A stretch of DNA of 64,000 nucleotides from Haliea sp964022665 (GTDB lineage Bacteria > Pseudomonadota > Gammaproteobacteria > Pseudomonadales > Halieaceae), in assembly GCA_964022665.1 (NCBI GenBank), contig CAXIDF010000013.1, positions 62,001 through 126,000 of the forward strand, in the 5' to 3' direction. Position numbers and translations under genes: made by a program. Position 1 is the first letter of the stretch. Each line of letters opens with the position of its first letter. Shown here in pieces: positions 25,703 through 32,777 of the stretch. The notes under the pieces were generated by a model. It was given only the letters and a program-made list of their open reading frames with translations, was not told where the DNA came from and did no database searches.

Positions 25703-26170
25703 TCAGCTGACGATCCGCGCCATGCGGTAATCGTGTTTGACAAAATTGACACCGAGCGTACTTTCCGTGCGCCGTACACCCGGTATGCTGCTGATGCGCT
25801 GGTGCACGAACTCGGCGAGGTGTTCGTTACTGCGCACCATGGTGATGGCCAGCAAATCGGAGCGGCCGAGCATCTCGCCGACAAACCCGAGCTCGCCAAT
25901 GGCAGACAGCGCCCGCGCTACTGCCTGCACCTGGTGACTGCGCTCCACCTCAACCCAGATGTAGGCCAGTGCACCGTTGCGAAAGCGGTCGATATTGGTG
26001 ATCGCCGTAATGCGTATCTGGCGCTCCTCCTCCATGCGCTTGACCCGTGCCCGCACCGTGCCTTCGGTCACCCCGAGGTCGGTGGCAATCTGCCGGTTGC
26101 TGATACGCGCATCCTCCGACAGCCGTGCCACTATCTGCCGGTCGATGTCGTCCAGACGGCGCCGCGTCAT
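25703..26170 (-). CDS. AsnC/Lrp-family transcriptional regulator (first of a pair)
   Basis: The 155-aa protein has an N-terminal winged HTH (LDDIDRQIVARLSEDARISNRQIATDLGVTEGTVRARV, split here by helix 2) and a C-terminal RAM ligand-binding domain. It is encoded directly after a second AsnC-type regulator with a 4-base overlap, and directly before ipdA. A regulator role for the steroid operon is the simplest reading. Its ligand could be a HIP-derived CoA thioester, but that is speculation. Confidence 0.88.
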   Translation of the reverse strand: MTRRRLDDIDRQIVARLSEDARISNRQIATDLGVTEGTVRARVKRMEEERQIRITAITNIDRFRNGALAYIWVEVERSHQVQAVARALSAIGELGFVGEMLGRSDLLAITMVRSNEHLAEFVHQRISSIPGVRRTESTLGVNFVKHDYRMARIVS

Positions 26171-26673
26171 GCGCTGGCACCCCGGTCGAACGGCACCCAG
26201 TCAGGCTGGTTCTTCAGCACATTGACGGCCAGCGCCGGGGTGAGGCGGCGCACACCCGGCATGGCGGCAATGCGCTCATGCAACAGGCGGTGCAGCGCTA
26301 CCTGGTCTTGTGCCACCATCAGTATTTCAATGTCCTGGGCACCCACCACCACATTGACCGAAAACACTTCGGGCACGGCCGCCAGCTCCCGTGCCACCTC
26401 CTCCGGTGAGCGGCTCTCCACCTGCACGCCAATCGCCAGTAACATGCCAAAACCGGCGGCCTCGATGTCGGTGACTGCCACCACGCGCATGGTTCTGGAC
26501 TCCTCCAGCCGCCGCACCCGCGAACGCACCGTCGCCTCGGTGAGGCCGAGTTCACGTGCGATGGAGCGGAAGGGCAACCGGCCGTCTGCGCGTAGCAGGG
26601 CGATGATGGCGTGGTCCGTCTCGTCCAGCTCTATCTGCGAGACGCGCTCCGCCCGTTGTTCCTGCAGGGCCAC
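26167..26673 (-). CDS. AsnC/Lrp-family transcriptional regulator (second of a pair)
   Basis: The HTH reads ELDETDHAIIALLRADGRLP, followed by FRSIARELGLTEATVRSRV, then a RAM domain. The frame reaches 26742, inside fadD3; the GTG at 26673 lies just after the fadD3 stop and gives 168 aa, so I prefer it, though no strong ribosome-binding site is seen. The ATG at 26742 would give 191 aa. The two paralogues in tandem may form heteromeric regulators. Confidence 0.82.
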   Translation of the reverse strand: MALQEQRAERVSQIELDETDHAIIALLRADGRLPFRSIARELGLTEATVRSRVRRLEESRTMRVVAVTDIEAAGFGMLLAIGVQVESRSPEEVARELAAVPEVFSVNVVVGAQDIEILMVAQDQVALHRLLHERIAAMPGVRRLTPALAVNVLKNQPDWVPFDRGASA

Positions 26674-26680
26674 GTCCGCG

Positions 26681-28264
26681 CTAGCCCCGTTCCGCAGCCA
26701 TGCGCTGACGCAGCTCGTTCTTGAGCACCTTGCCGCCGGCATTCATGGGCAGCTCCGGCACCAGGCGCACAACCCGCGGCACCTTGTAGTTGGCCATGTG
26801 CTCGCGCGACCAGGCGATTACCATTGCCTCGTCCAACTCTGCATCGTGAGCCGGTACGATCCACGCGCAGGCAACCTCGCCCATGCGCTCATCCGGTATG
26901 CCGATGACTGCGGCCCGGGTCACACCCGGCATACTGTGCAGGCTGTTTTCGATTTCCGCAGGATAGCAATTGAAGCCCCCCACAATGAACATATCCTTGA
27001 TGCGGTCGGTGATGCGAACGTAGCCGTCCTCGTCCATCACGCCGACATCCCCGGTTTTCAGCCAACCCTCCGCGGTTATCGTGCGTGCGGTCTCCTCGGG
27101 ATCGTCGAGGTAGCACTGCATGACGTTGTAGCCGCGGCACCAGATTTCGCCTTCAGTACCGTCCGCAACCGTAGCGCCACTGGCGTCGACACATTTCATC
27201 TCCACGCCTGCCATGGCACGCCCGGAGCTGTGTGAAATACGCTCTGCGCTGTCCTCGGGACGACAGATGGAAATCACGCCACAGGATTCGGTCAGCCCAT
27301 AGGCAGTCACCACCACCTGAAAACCCAGTTCGCTGCGCATCTTCTCGATCAACGACACCGGCACGGGCGCCGCCCCCGTGACCGCCAGGCGCAGGCTGGA
27401 AAGATCGTATTCCCCACGTTGCGGGTGGCTGAGCAGCGACTGGTAAATGGTCGGTGGGCCGGGGATGACCGAGACGCGGTCACGGTGGATCTGGCTGAGC
27501 ACCGCATCGAGGTCGAACTGCTTGACCGGCAACATTCTGGCACCGCAAATGGTGGCTGCGAGCCAACCCGCCTTGTACCCGAAGGAGTGAAAAAACGGGT
27601 TTATAATCAAGTAGTTATCGTCACTGTTCAGGCCGACTGTCGCACTCCAGGTGGAGAAGGCGCGAATATTCTGCCCATGGCTGGTGACCACGCCCTTGGG
27701 CTGCCCTGTGGTGCCCGACGTAAACAGGATGTCCAGAGTGTCGTCCGGGGTCAGCTGGCTGGCGCGCGCCTCGACGGCCGCAGGATCCACACCATCGCCT
27801 CGGGCGAGGAATTCCGACCATGCCTGTGTGCCAGCGCTCTCGCCATCAAACAACACCGTCCCCTGCAGGTCGGGCAAGTCCTCGTGCTCCAACATCGCTG
27901 GGTAGCACATCCCAAGGAACTCACCAACCGTGAACAACCAGCGCGCACCGCTGCGGCGGAGGATAAAACCGGCCTCGGCCCCCTTCAAGCGGGTATTGAG
28001 TGGCACCAGCACGCCCCCTATGGTCTGCGCGCCCATGGCCGCGACTATCCACTGCCACATGTTTGGCGCCCAGATGGCGATCCGTTCTCCATGCGCAAGC
28101 CCGGCTGACAGAAAAGCCGCAGCGGCTCGCAGGCGCGCCGCATTGAGCTCGGCGTAGGTAAGGGAAACGGGGCCGTCACTGATTGCCACCCGCTCGGGCA
28201 GCGCCCTCGCGGTAGCCGCGACAACCTGCGGTAGTGTGCGCTGATCTGACTCGGTAATGGGCAT
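26681..28264 (-). CDS. fadD3: FadD3-like HIP-CoA ligase
   Basis: The 527-aa AMP-forming ligase has LFTSGTTGQPKGVV (A3), TAYGLTES (A5), WLKTGDVGVMDEDGYVRITDRIKDM and the catalytic Lys in NAGGKVLKNEL. Stretches such as NPFFHSFGYKAGWLA, GPPTIYQSLLSHP and YDLSSLRLAVTGAA closely match my recollection of mycobacterial FadD3, which activates the steroid C/D-ring remnant HIP. It heads the operon. I start it at the ATG at 28264; a GTG at 28276 is possible. A consensus-like promoter (TTGTAA-17-TAGTAT) lies just upstream. Confidence 0.88.
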   Translation of the reverse strand: MPITESDQRTLPQVVAATARALPERVAISDGPVSLTYAELNAARLRAAAAFLSAGLAHGERIAIWAPNMWQWIVAAMGAQTIGGVLVPLNTRLKGAEAGFILRRSGARWLFTVGEFLGMCYPAMLEHEDLPDLQGTVLFDGESAGTQAWSEFLARGDGVDPAAVEARASQLTPDDTLDILFTSGTTGQPKGVVTSHGQNIRAFSTWSATVGLNSDDNYLIINPFFHSFGYKAGWLAATICGARMLPVKQFDLDAVLSQIHRDRVSVIPGPPTIYQSLLSHPQRGEYDLSSLRLAVTGAAPVPVSLIEKMRSELGFQVVVTAYGLTESCGVISICRPEDSAERISHSSGRAMAGVEMKCVDASGATVADGTEGEIWCRGYNVMQCYLDDPEETARTITAEGWLKTGDVGVMDEDGYVRITDRIKDMFIVGGFNCYPAEIENSLHSMPGVTRAAVIGIPDERMGEVACAWIVPAHDAELDEAMVIAWSREHMANYKVPRVVRLVPELPMNAGGKVLKNELRQRMAAERG

Positions 28265-28297
28265 GGCAAAAGGCACAAACGGTGAACCGGGGCCACA

Positions 28298-28326
28298 ATA
28301 CTAGTCAGCGTTTCGCGGTTTTACAA
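28298..28326 (-). promoter_or_regulatory. Sigma70-type promoter of the steroid operon with a dyad over the -35 box
   Basis: On the minus strand TTGTAA (28321-28326) and TAGTAT (28298-28303) are spaced by 17 bases, giving a leader of about 27 bases to the fadD3 ATG. A perfect dyad CGGTT-TTAC-AACCG (28316-28329) overlaps the -35 box and is a candidate repressor operator. Confidence 0.55.
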
Positions 28327-28372
28327 CCGGAATTCGTAATTATTTGCCCGCCAAACTACGCATAGTGGTGTT

Positions 28373-28400
28373 GTGCTCCGCGCCTGATCGCGCGGAGCAC
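28373..28400 (-). terminator. Stem-loop after the acyl-CoA ligase gene
   Basis: GTGCTCCGCG (28373-28382) pairs perfectly with CGCGGAGCAC (28391-28400) around an 8-base loop, 12 bases past the stop at 28413. No U tract follows on the minus strand, so termination efficiency is uncertain. It separates this gene from the fadD3 promoter. Confidence 0.55.
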
Positions 28401-28412
28401 CGGGATGTGGGG

Positions 28413-30044
28413 CTACTGGCCGGGGAAGCTGTAGTCCTTGAACTGCTCGCGCAGTGAGACCTTGTGGATCTTGCCGGTGGCCCCGTGCGGCAACTCATCG
28501 ACAAACTCCACCGCATCAGGCTTCCACCAGGTCGCCACCTTGCCTTCGAACCAAGTGAGCATGTCATCGGCAGCCAAGTCCTGGCCGTCTCCCTTGCGCA
28601 CCACAATCAACAAAGGCCGCTCGCTCCACTTCGGGTGGTAATGGCCGATAACCGCGGCCTCCGCCACCTTGGGGTGGCTCATCGCCACGTTCTCCAGCTC
28701 AATCGAGGAAATCCACTCGCCGCCCGATTTGATGACGTCCTTGGTGCGGTCGGTGATGGCCATGTAGCCATCAGGGTCAATGGTCGCCACATCGCCGGTT
28801 TCGAACCAGCCTGATTCCGCGTGGGCGCCGTCGGCGTCGCGCTTGAAGTAGCCCGAACAGATCCAGGGGCCGCGCACCTTCAATGCCCCGAAGGCCTTGC
28901 CATCCCAGGGCAGCTCCTGGCCCTCTTCATCGACAATCTTCATTTCCACGCCAAAAATGGCGCGCCCGGCCTTCAGGCGCAACCGGGAAAAATCATCCTC
29001 GCTGAAGCGTTCACGCTGGGTGTCACTGGCATTGATCGTGCCGAGCGGGCTCATTTCAGTCATGCCCCACCCCACGCGCGCGACAACACCGTAGGTGTCG
29101 AATTGCTCAGCAATCGCCAGGGGACATGCGGCACCACCCACGACAACCCGCTTGAGGGACTCCACCTGCTTCTCCGTGGCCTTGAGGTGCGCCAGCAGCG
29201 CCAGCCAGACCGTGGGCACCCCCGCGGACATGGTCACCTGCTCTTCATTAATGAGGTTGGCCAGGGTTTCGCCGTCACCCATCTTGTTGCCGGGGAACAC
29301 AAGCTTCGAACCGGCCATCGGGCAGGAATAGGGATTGCCCCAGGCATTGACGTGAAACATCGGCACAATCGGCAACACCACATCGCTCGCCGACAGGCCC
29401 ATGGCATCCGGCATCATGGTGGCGTAGGCGTGCAGCATAGTAGAGCGGTGCGAATACAGGACACCCTTCGGATGGCCTGTGGTGCCCGAGGTGTAGCACA
29501 GGGCGCAGGCATCGCGCTCGTCCAGCTCCGGCCATTCGAAGTCGCTGCTCCCGCCCTCGATGAGGGTTTCGTAGCAGATTGCATTGGGCAGGGTCGTTTC
29601 CGGCATGTGTTGCGCACTGGTGAGCACAATCCAGCCTTCAACACCCGGGCACTCGGGCGCCAGCTTTTCGGCCAACGGCACGAAATCAGGATCGAGGAAA
29701 ACGTAGCGGTCCTCTGCGTGATTGATGATGTAGACCAGCTGCTCCGGGAACAGACGCGGATTGATGGTATGGCAAACATAGCCACTGCAGGCCGAGGCGT
29801 AGTAGGTCTCGAGGTGGCGGTAGTCGTTCCATGCCAGCGTGCCTATGCGGTCTCCACGCTGCAGACCCCAGGGGCTGATGGCGTTGGCGAGCTGACGCGA
29901 GCGCTCGAACGCTTCGCGATAAGTGTAGCGGTGTCGCGGGTTGTCGCGTGTGACCGAAACAATCTCCTGATCCCCGTTAACCCGCTCCGCGTGCTGGATG
30001 ATCGAGGTGATCAGCAGCGGCATATCCATCATCAAACCGTGCAT
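28413..30044 (-). CDS. Acyl-CoA ligase (AlkK/DmdB-like AMP-forming)
   Basis: The 543-aa product starts MHGLMMDMPLLITSIIQHAE and carries CYTSGTTGHPKGVLYSHRS, GWGMTEMSPLG, WFETGDVATIDPDGYMAITDRTKD and the catalytic Lys in HGATGKIHKVSL. This is the medium-chain/3-methylmercaptopropionyl-CoA ligase (AlkK/DmdB) subgroup. AAAAGGAG precedes the ATG. The gene is divergent from the acetate operon and lies upstream of fadD3 with its own stem-loop between, so it may activate a different acid, for example a fatty acid or a steroid side chain. Confidence 0.88.
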   Translation of the reverse strand: MHGLMMDMPLLITSIIQHAERVNGDQEIVSVTRDNPRHRYTYREAFERSRQLANAISPWGLQRGDRIGTLAWNDYRHLETYYASACSGYVCHTINPRLFPEQLVYIINHAEDRYVFLDPDFVPLAEKLAPECPGVEGWIVLTSAQHMPETTLPNAICYETLIEGGSSDFEWPELDERDACALCYTSGTTGHPKGVLYSHRSTMLHAYATMMPDAMGLSASDVVLPIVPMFHVNAWGNPYSCPMAGSKLVFPGNKMGDGETLANLINEEQVTMSAGVPTVWLALLAHLKATEKQVESLKRVVVGGAACPLAIAEQFDTYGVVARVGWGMTEMSPLGTINASDTQRERFSEDDFSRLRLKAGRAIFGVEMKIVDEEGQELPWDGKAFGALKVRGPWICSGYFKRDADGAHAESGWFETGDVATIDPDGYMAITDRTKDVIKSGGEWISSIELENVAMSHPKVAEAAVIGHYHPKWSERPLLIVVRKGDGQDLAADDMLTWFEGKVATWWKPDAVEFVDELPHGATGKIHKVSLREQFKDYSFPGQ

Positions 30045-30199
30045 CCGTATGTTCTCCTTTTATTGCATGAACCGAGGCGTTTGCCCGAAGTGTAATCACT
30101 TCCGCCGAGGATAGCACCGCCGGGCGAGAACAACTGTCAAAAACGGGCAGGCGCTCCGACACAAACACCATACTGGACCCGCCTTTTGATGTCCCTATC

Positions 30200-30242
30200 G
30201 ACCAAGGTCCAACAGCGATGCAGAGAGCCCCGGTGCTATAGT
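30200..30242 (+). promoter_or_regulatory. Acetate-operon promoter with GACCAAGGTC activator-like dyad
   Basis: GACC-AA-GGTC occupies 30200-30209. A -10 candidate TATAGT lies at 30237-30242, 27 bases farther on; no good -35 is visible, which fits an activator-dependent promoter. The 12-mer TCGACCAAGGTC occurs again upstream of acs. The rest of the divergent spacer 30045-30283 shows no gene. Confidence 0.5.
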
Positions 30243-30283
30243 CGGGCTGACTGCGACGATAACAACAGTAACGGAGAGTCCCC

Positions 30284-30550
30284 ATGTCACGTTTAACCGA
30301 GGCCCAGGCGCTGGCCTATTGGCGCCGCAATCTTGCCCTGATGTTCAAACTGCTGGTGATCTGGTTCGTGGTCAGTTTCGGCTGCGGCATTCTGCTTGTC
30401 GATGTGCTCAACCAGATACAGATCGGTGGCTACAAACTCGGCTTCTGGTTCGCGCAGCAGGGTTCCATCTACGTGTTTGTGGTGTTGATTTTCTACTACA
30501 CACGGCAGATGGCCAAGCTCGACCGCGAATTCAACGTAGAAGAAGACTAG
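30284..30550 (+). CDS. DUF4212 small subunit of a sodium:solute symporter
   Basis: The 88-aa protein has two membrane helices (LMFKLLVIWFVVSFGCGILLV and GSIYVFVVLIFYYTRQM) and the conserved AYWRRN N-terminus of DUF4212. It is the accessory subunit paired with the VC_2705-type symporter that follows 10 bases later. GGAG lies 8 bases before the ATG. The pair is typically found with acs and is thought to import acetate or similar short acids with sodium. Confidence 0.93.
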   Translation: MSRLTEAQALAYWRRNLALMFKLLVIWFVVSFGCGILLVDVLNQIQIGGYKLGFWFAQQGSIYVFVVLIFYYTRQMAKLDREFNVEED

Positions 30551-30560
30551 GGGCCGCCTC

Positions 30561-32291
30561 ATGGAACTGCAAACACTGACTTATCTCGTGGTCGGCGCCA
30601 GCTTCGCGCTGTATATCGGCATTGCCATCTGGTCTCGCGCCGGCTCCACCAAGGACTTTTACGTTGCCGGCGGCGGCGTGCACCCTGTTGCGAACGGCAT
30701 GGCGACCGCCGCGGACTGGATGTCCGCGGCCTCGTTTATCTCCATGGCAGGCATGATTGCCTTCATGGGCTACGGTGGCTCGGTATTCCTGATGGGCTGG
30801 ACGGGTGGCTTCGTTATCCTGGCCATGTTCCTCGCCCCCTACCTGCGCAAGTACGGAAAATTCACCGTACCGGAGTTCATCGGCGACCGCTTTTACTCCA
30901 AAGCGGCTCGCGCGGTCGCCGTAGTCTGCCTGATTATCTGCTCGGTAACGTACGTCATCGGGCAAATGAAAGGCATCGGCGTCGCCTTCTCGCGCTTTCT
31001 GGAGGTCGACTACGGCACCGGTCTGCTGGTGGGGATGTGCATCGTGTTTTTCTACGCGGTACTCGGCGGCATGAAAGGCATCACCTATACCCAGATTGCG
31101 CAGTACTGCGTCCTGATCATGGCCTATACTATTCCGGCGATATTCATCAGCCTGAACCTGACTGGCAATCCGTTCCCGCAGCTGGGACTGGGCAGCACAC
31201 TGACCGGCACGGACACCTACCTGCTGGACAAGCTGGACCAGATGGTCATGGAGCTGGGCTTCAATCAATACACAACCGAATACCGCCTGAGCGGCCTCAA
31301 CATGTTTGCGTACACGGCGTCGCTGATGATCGGCACCGCGGGGCTGCCCCACGTCATCATCCGTTTTTTCACCGTGCCCAAGGTACGCGATGCGCGCAGC
31401 TCCGCGGGCTGGGCACTGCTCTTCATTGCCATTCTCTACACCACGGCACCTGCGGTGGCCGGCATGGCACGCCTGAACCTCATGCAAACCATCGAACCCA
31501 CGCCCGGCGAATACCTTGAGTACGACAAACGGCCGGACTGGTTCCGAAACTGGGAAACCACGGGACTGCTGGCATTCGAGGACAAGAACGGCGACGGCCG
31601 TATCCAGTACAGCGCCGATGCGGCGACCAATGAGATGGTGACCGTGGACAACGACATCATGGTACTGGCCAACCCTGAAATCGCACAGCTACCCAACTGG
31701 GTAATCGCCCTGGTCGCGGCGGGCGGGCTGGCGGCGGCACTCTCCACCGCTGCGGGCCTGCTGTTGGCCATTGCCTCCGCCATCTCCCACGACTTGCTCA
31801 AGGGCATGATCGCACCAGGCATTTCCGAGCGCGCCGAACTGCGCGCGAGCCGGGTCGCCATGGCGGCGGCCATCGTGGGTGCCGGTTATCTCGGCTTCAA
31901 CCCCCCGGGGTTCGCGGCCGGCACTGTAGCACTCGCCTTCGGTCTGGCAGCTTCTTCCATCTTCCCCGCCCTGATGATGGGTATCTTTTCCAAGCGCACC
32001 ACCAAGGAGGGCGCGATTGCGGGCATGGTCGCGGGGATTGGCGTCACCCTGTTCTACGTGTTCCAGCACAAGGGTATTATGTTTGTCGCCTCAACGGCGT
32101 TTCTCGGCGACATGCCGGCGAACTGGTTCCTCGGCATTGAGCCAAACGCCTTTGGCGCCGTGGGCGCGGTGGTGAACTTCGCCGTGGCCATGCTGGTAAG
32201 CAGGGTGACCAGCGCACCGCCCGCGTCGGTGCAGGAGCTGGTGGAACACATCCGGGTTCCGGCAGGCGCCAGCGCCGCCCAGGACCACTGA
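30561..32291 (+). CDS. Sodium:solute symporter, VC_2705 family (acetate-type)
   Basis: The 576-aa SSS-family carrier has about 13 membrane helices and family markers such as FYVAGGGVHPVANGMATAADWMSAASFI, here split across helix 2, and GLPHVIIRFFTVP. Between helices, residues 300-365 form a hydrophilic insert containing DKNGDGRIQY (341-350), an EF-hand-like loop. The family is distinct from E. coli ActP (a shorter loop and different subunit), so I leave the symbol blank. It is next to DUF4212 and convergent on acs. Confidence 0.92.
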   Translation: MELQTLTYLVVGASFALYIGIAIWSRAGSTKDFYVAGGGVHPVANGMATAADWMSAASFISMAGMIAFMGYGGSVFLMGWTGGFVILAMFLAPYLRKYGKFTVPEFIGDRFYSKAARAVAVVCLIICSVTYVIGQMKGIGVAFSRFLEVDYGTGLLVGMCIVFFYAVLGGMKGITYTQIAQYCVLIMAYTIPAIFISLNLTGNPFPQLGLGSTLTGTDTYLLDKLDQMVMELGFNQYTTEYRLSGLNMFAYTASLMIGTAGLPHVIIRFFTVPKVRDARSSAGWALLFIAILYTTAPAVAGMARLNLMQTIEPTPGEYLEYDKRPDWFRNWETTGLLAFEDKNGDGRIQYSADAATNEMVTVDNDIMVLANPEIAQLPNWVIALVAAGGLAAALSTAAGLLLAIASAISHDLLKGMIAPGISERAELRASRVAMAAAIVGAGYLGFNPPGFAAGTVALAFGLAASSIFPALMMGIFSKRTTKEGAIAGMVAGIGVTLFYVFQHKGIMFVASTAFLGDMPANWFLGIEPNAFGAVGAVVNFAVAMLVSRVTSAPPASVQELVEHIRVPAGASAAQDH

Positions 32292-32310
32292 CGCACAGGG
32301 AAGCAAACTG

Positions 32311-32775
32311 ATGTTCAGCAACCGTCATGTCATCATCGCCCTCCTGATGGCACCGCTGCTCTCCATCGGCGCGTGGTTTGCCGTTGGTCAACTGGTGGGC
32401 GAGCAGCCACAGCAGGCCGAGGCGGGGATCGACTACCCCTTGCTGGCCAAGAGCAACTGCCGCTACGACAGCGGCCGTTGCGAACTCGCCAACGGCGACC
32501 TCGAGCTGGAAATCGACGTGCAGGCGCTGGCGTCCGGTTGGCAGCTGCGCCTGCTGGCCTCACATGCGCTCGAAGGCGCAGTCATGGCAATCGAGGGGGG
32601 CGTTCCGCAACCCATGCAGAGCAGCGATGGAGGTCCGCAACAGTGGGTTCTGACACTTCCGGTACTGCCGGCAGAGGGCGCCCGTTTGCAGCTGGTGGCC
32701 GCTGCGGGTGGCAGCCGCTACTACGCCGACACCGGGTCCGACTTCCTGCAGCGCTACCGCAGCCCACAGCCCTGA
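32311..32775 (+). CDS. Membrane-anchored small protein of unknown function
   Basis: This 154-aa product has one N-terminal helix (VIIALLMAPLLSIGAWFAVG) that anchors a soluble domain presumably outside the membrane. It contains a pair of cysteines in NCRYDSGRCELANGD. It lies between the symporter and the DUF294 gene, with gaps of 19 and 2 bases, so it is in the same operon. I do not recognise it; homologues in similar acs-linked operons would fit. Confidence 0.75.
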   Translation: MFSNRHVIIALLMAPLLSIGAWFAVGQLVGEQPQQAEAGIDYPLLAKSNCRYDSGRCELANGDLELEIDVQALASGWQLRLLASHALEGAVMAIEGGVPQPMQSSDGGPQQWVLTLPVLPAEGARLQLVAAAGGSRYYADTGSDFLQRYRSPQP

Positions 32776-32777
32776 AC

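Noticed and set aside
25733..27235. 500-codon open frame on the plus strand
   Set aside because: Antisense to two AsnC/Lrp genes and fadD3, which carry clear family motifs.
30045..30283. Small protein gene in the divergent spacer (102-codon frame 29977-30285)
   Set aside because: No ribosome-binding site or family features; the region holds promoters for genes on both sides.
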